This document shows, piece after piece, positions 32,571 to 32,710 of a stretch of 32,710 bases of DNA. Position numbers and translations under genes: made by a program. A model generated the notes under the pieces. It saw only the letters and a program-made list of their open reading frames with translations, made no database searches and was not told the origin of the DNA. Numbering within the stretch: position 1 is the first letter of the stretch; every line of letters begins with the position of its first letter. Source of the stretch: Lachnospiraceae bacterium. Lineage in GTDB: Bacteria; Bacillota; Clostridia; Lachnospirales; Lachnospiraceae. Location: NCBI GenBank assembly GCA_024399135.1, contig JAKSHY010000024.1, positions 1 to 32,710 on the forward strand, given 5' to 3'.

Positions 32571-32710
32571 AATACTATCCTCCGTCAGATTATTTTCGCT
32601 TTTCATATTATTATACGATTGTACATTAGTATATGGCTAATCAATTTTTTTATTTTTTTATTTGCCAAAGTAAATGCATGTTACAGTGTGCAGTTAATTA
32701 GGCAAACATT

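Overview
The window looks like a chromosomal segment of an AT-rich, Gram-positive anaerobe of the Clostridia, most likely a Lachnospiraceae member of the Butyrivibrio/Pseudobutyrivibrio kind. This is inferred from base composition, strong purine-rich ribosome binding sites, a LytTR/GHKL two-component pair, c-di-GMP enzymes, a YnzC-type (DUF896) protein, a ferredoxin-like aldo/keto reductase and secreted proteins of Lachnospiraceae style. No rRNA, tRNA, insertion sequence or CRISPR array was found.

Layout. 1-206 is the 3' end of a TipAS-domain regulator gene. 207-919 is a gene-poor stretch with possible gene debris and a terminator. 920-7993 is a lipid/acyl-activation island: three paralogous stand-alone adenylate-forming enzymes, a PlsC-type acyltransferase, a divergent XRE regulator and a small three-helix membrane protein. 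The promoter region between the XRE gene and synthetase 2 exists as a second diverged copy in front of synthetase 1, so one regulator may control both units.

8244-10263 encodes a large secreted, coiled-coil-rich, C-terminally membrane-anchored protein and a 43-residue single-span protein. 10420-12534 is a periplasmic-binding-domain diguanylate cyclase. 12655-15754 is a lipoprotein plus a GH31 glycosidase. 16023-18069 is an AgrA/AgrC-like response regulator and histidine kinase without AgrB or AgrD. 18253-20421 is a secreted protein with a short W/P/Y repeat. 20491-22605 is an HD-GYP/GGDEF protein. 22687-24304 is a pair of overlapping membrane-protein genes, the second with a phosphodiester-glycosidase-like domain. 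24474-26156 is a chemoreceptor and 26219-27334 an aldo/keto reductase.

27478-28911 is a VanZ-like/transglutaminase fusion. It is followed by an unusual intergenic array (28911-29166) with a period of about 62 bp, in which each unit is bounded by an exactly matching inverted arm pair that co-varies from unit to unit. Then come a DUF896 gene, a short tandem repeat, an M4 metalloprotease lipoprotein and, on the minus strand at the edge, a gene for a peptide with a double-glycine leader.

Two regulatory themes tie the middle of the window together. First, a promoter-like element (spaced T-rich boxes, TGCATT, AAAAGG, -10) lies before the two-component system, the repeat protein and the chemoreceptor, and a weaker version lies before the diguanylate cyclase. 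Second, a dispersed hairpin repeat (core GTGACAAAAGAACCGTCCCC) sits directly against the ribosome binding sites of four genes. This suggests a co-regulated surface and c-di-GMP signalling module. The array at 28911-29166 and the shared promoter element are the best candidates for something not previously described.
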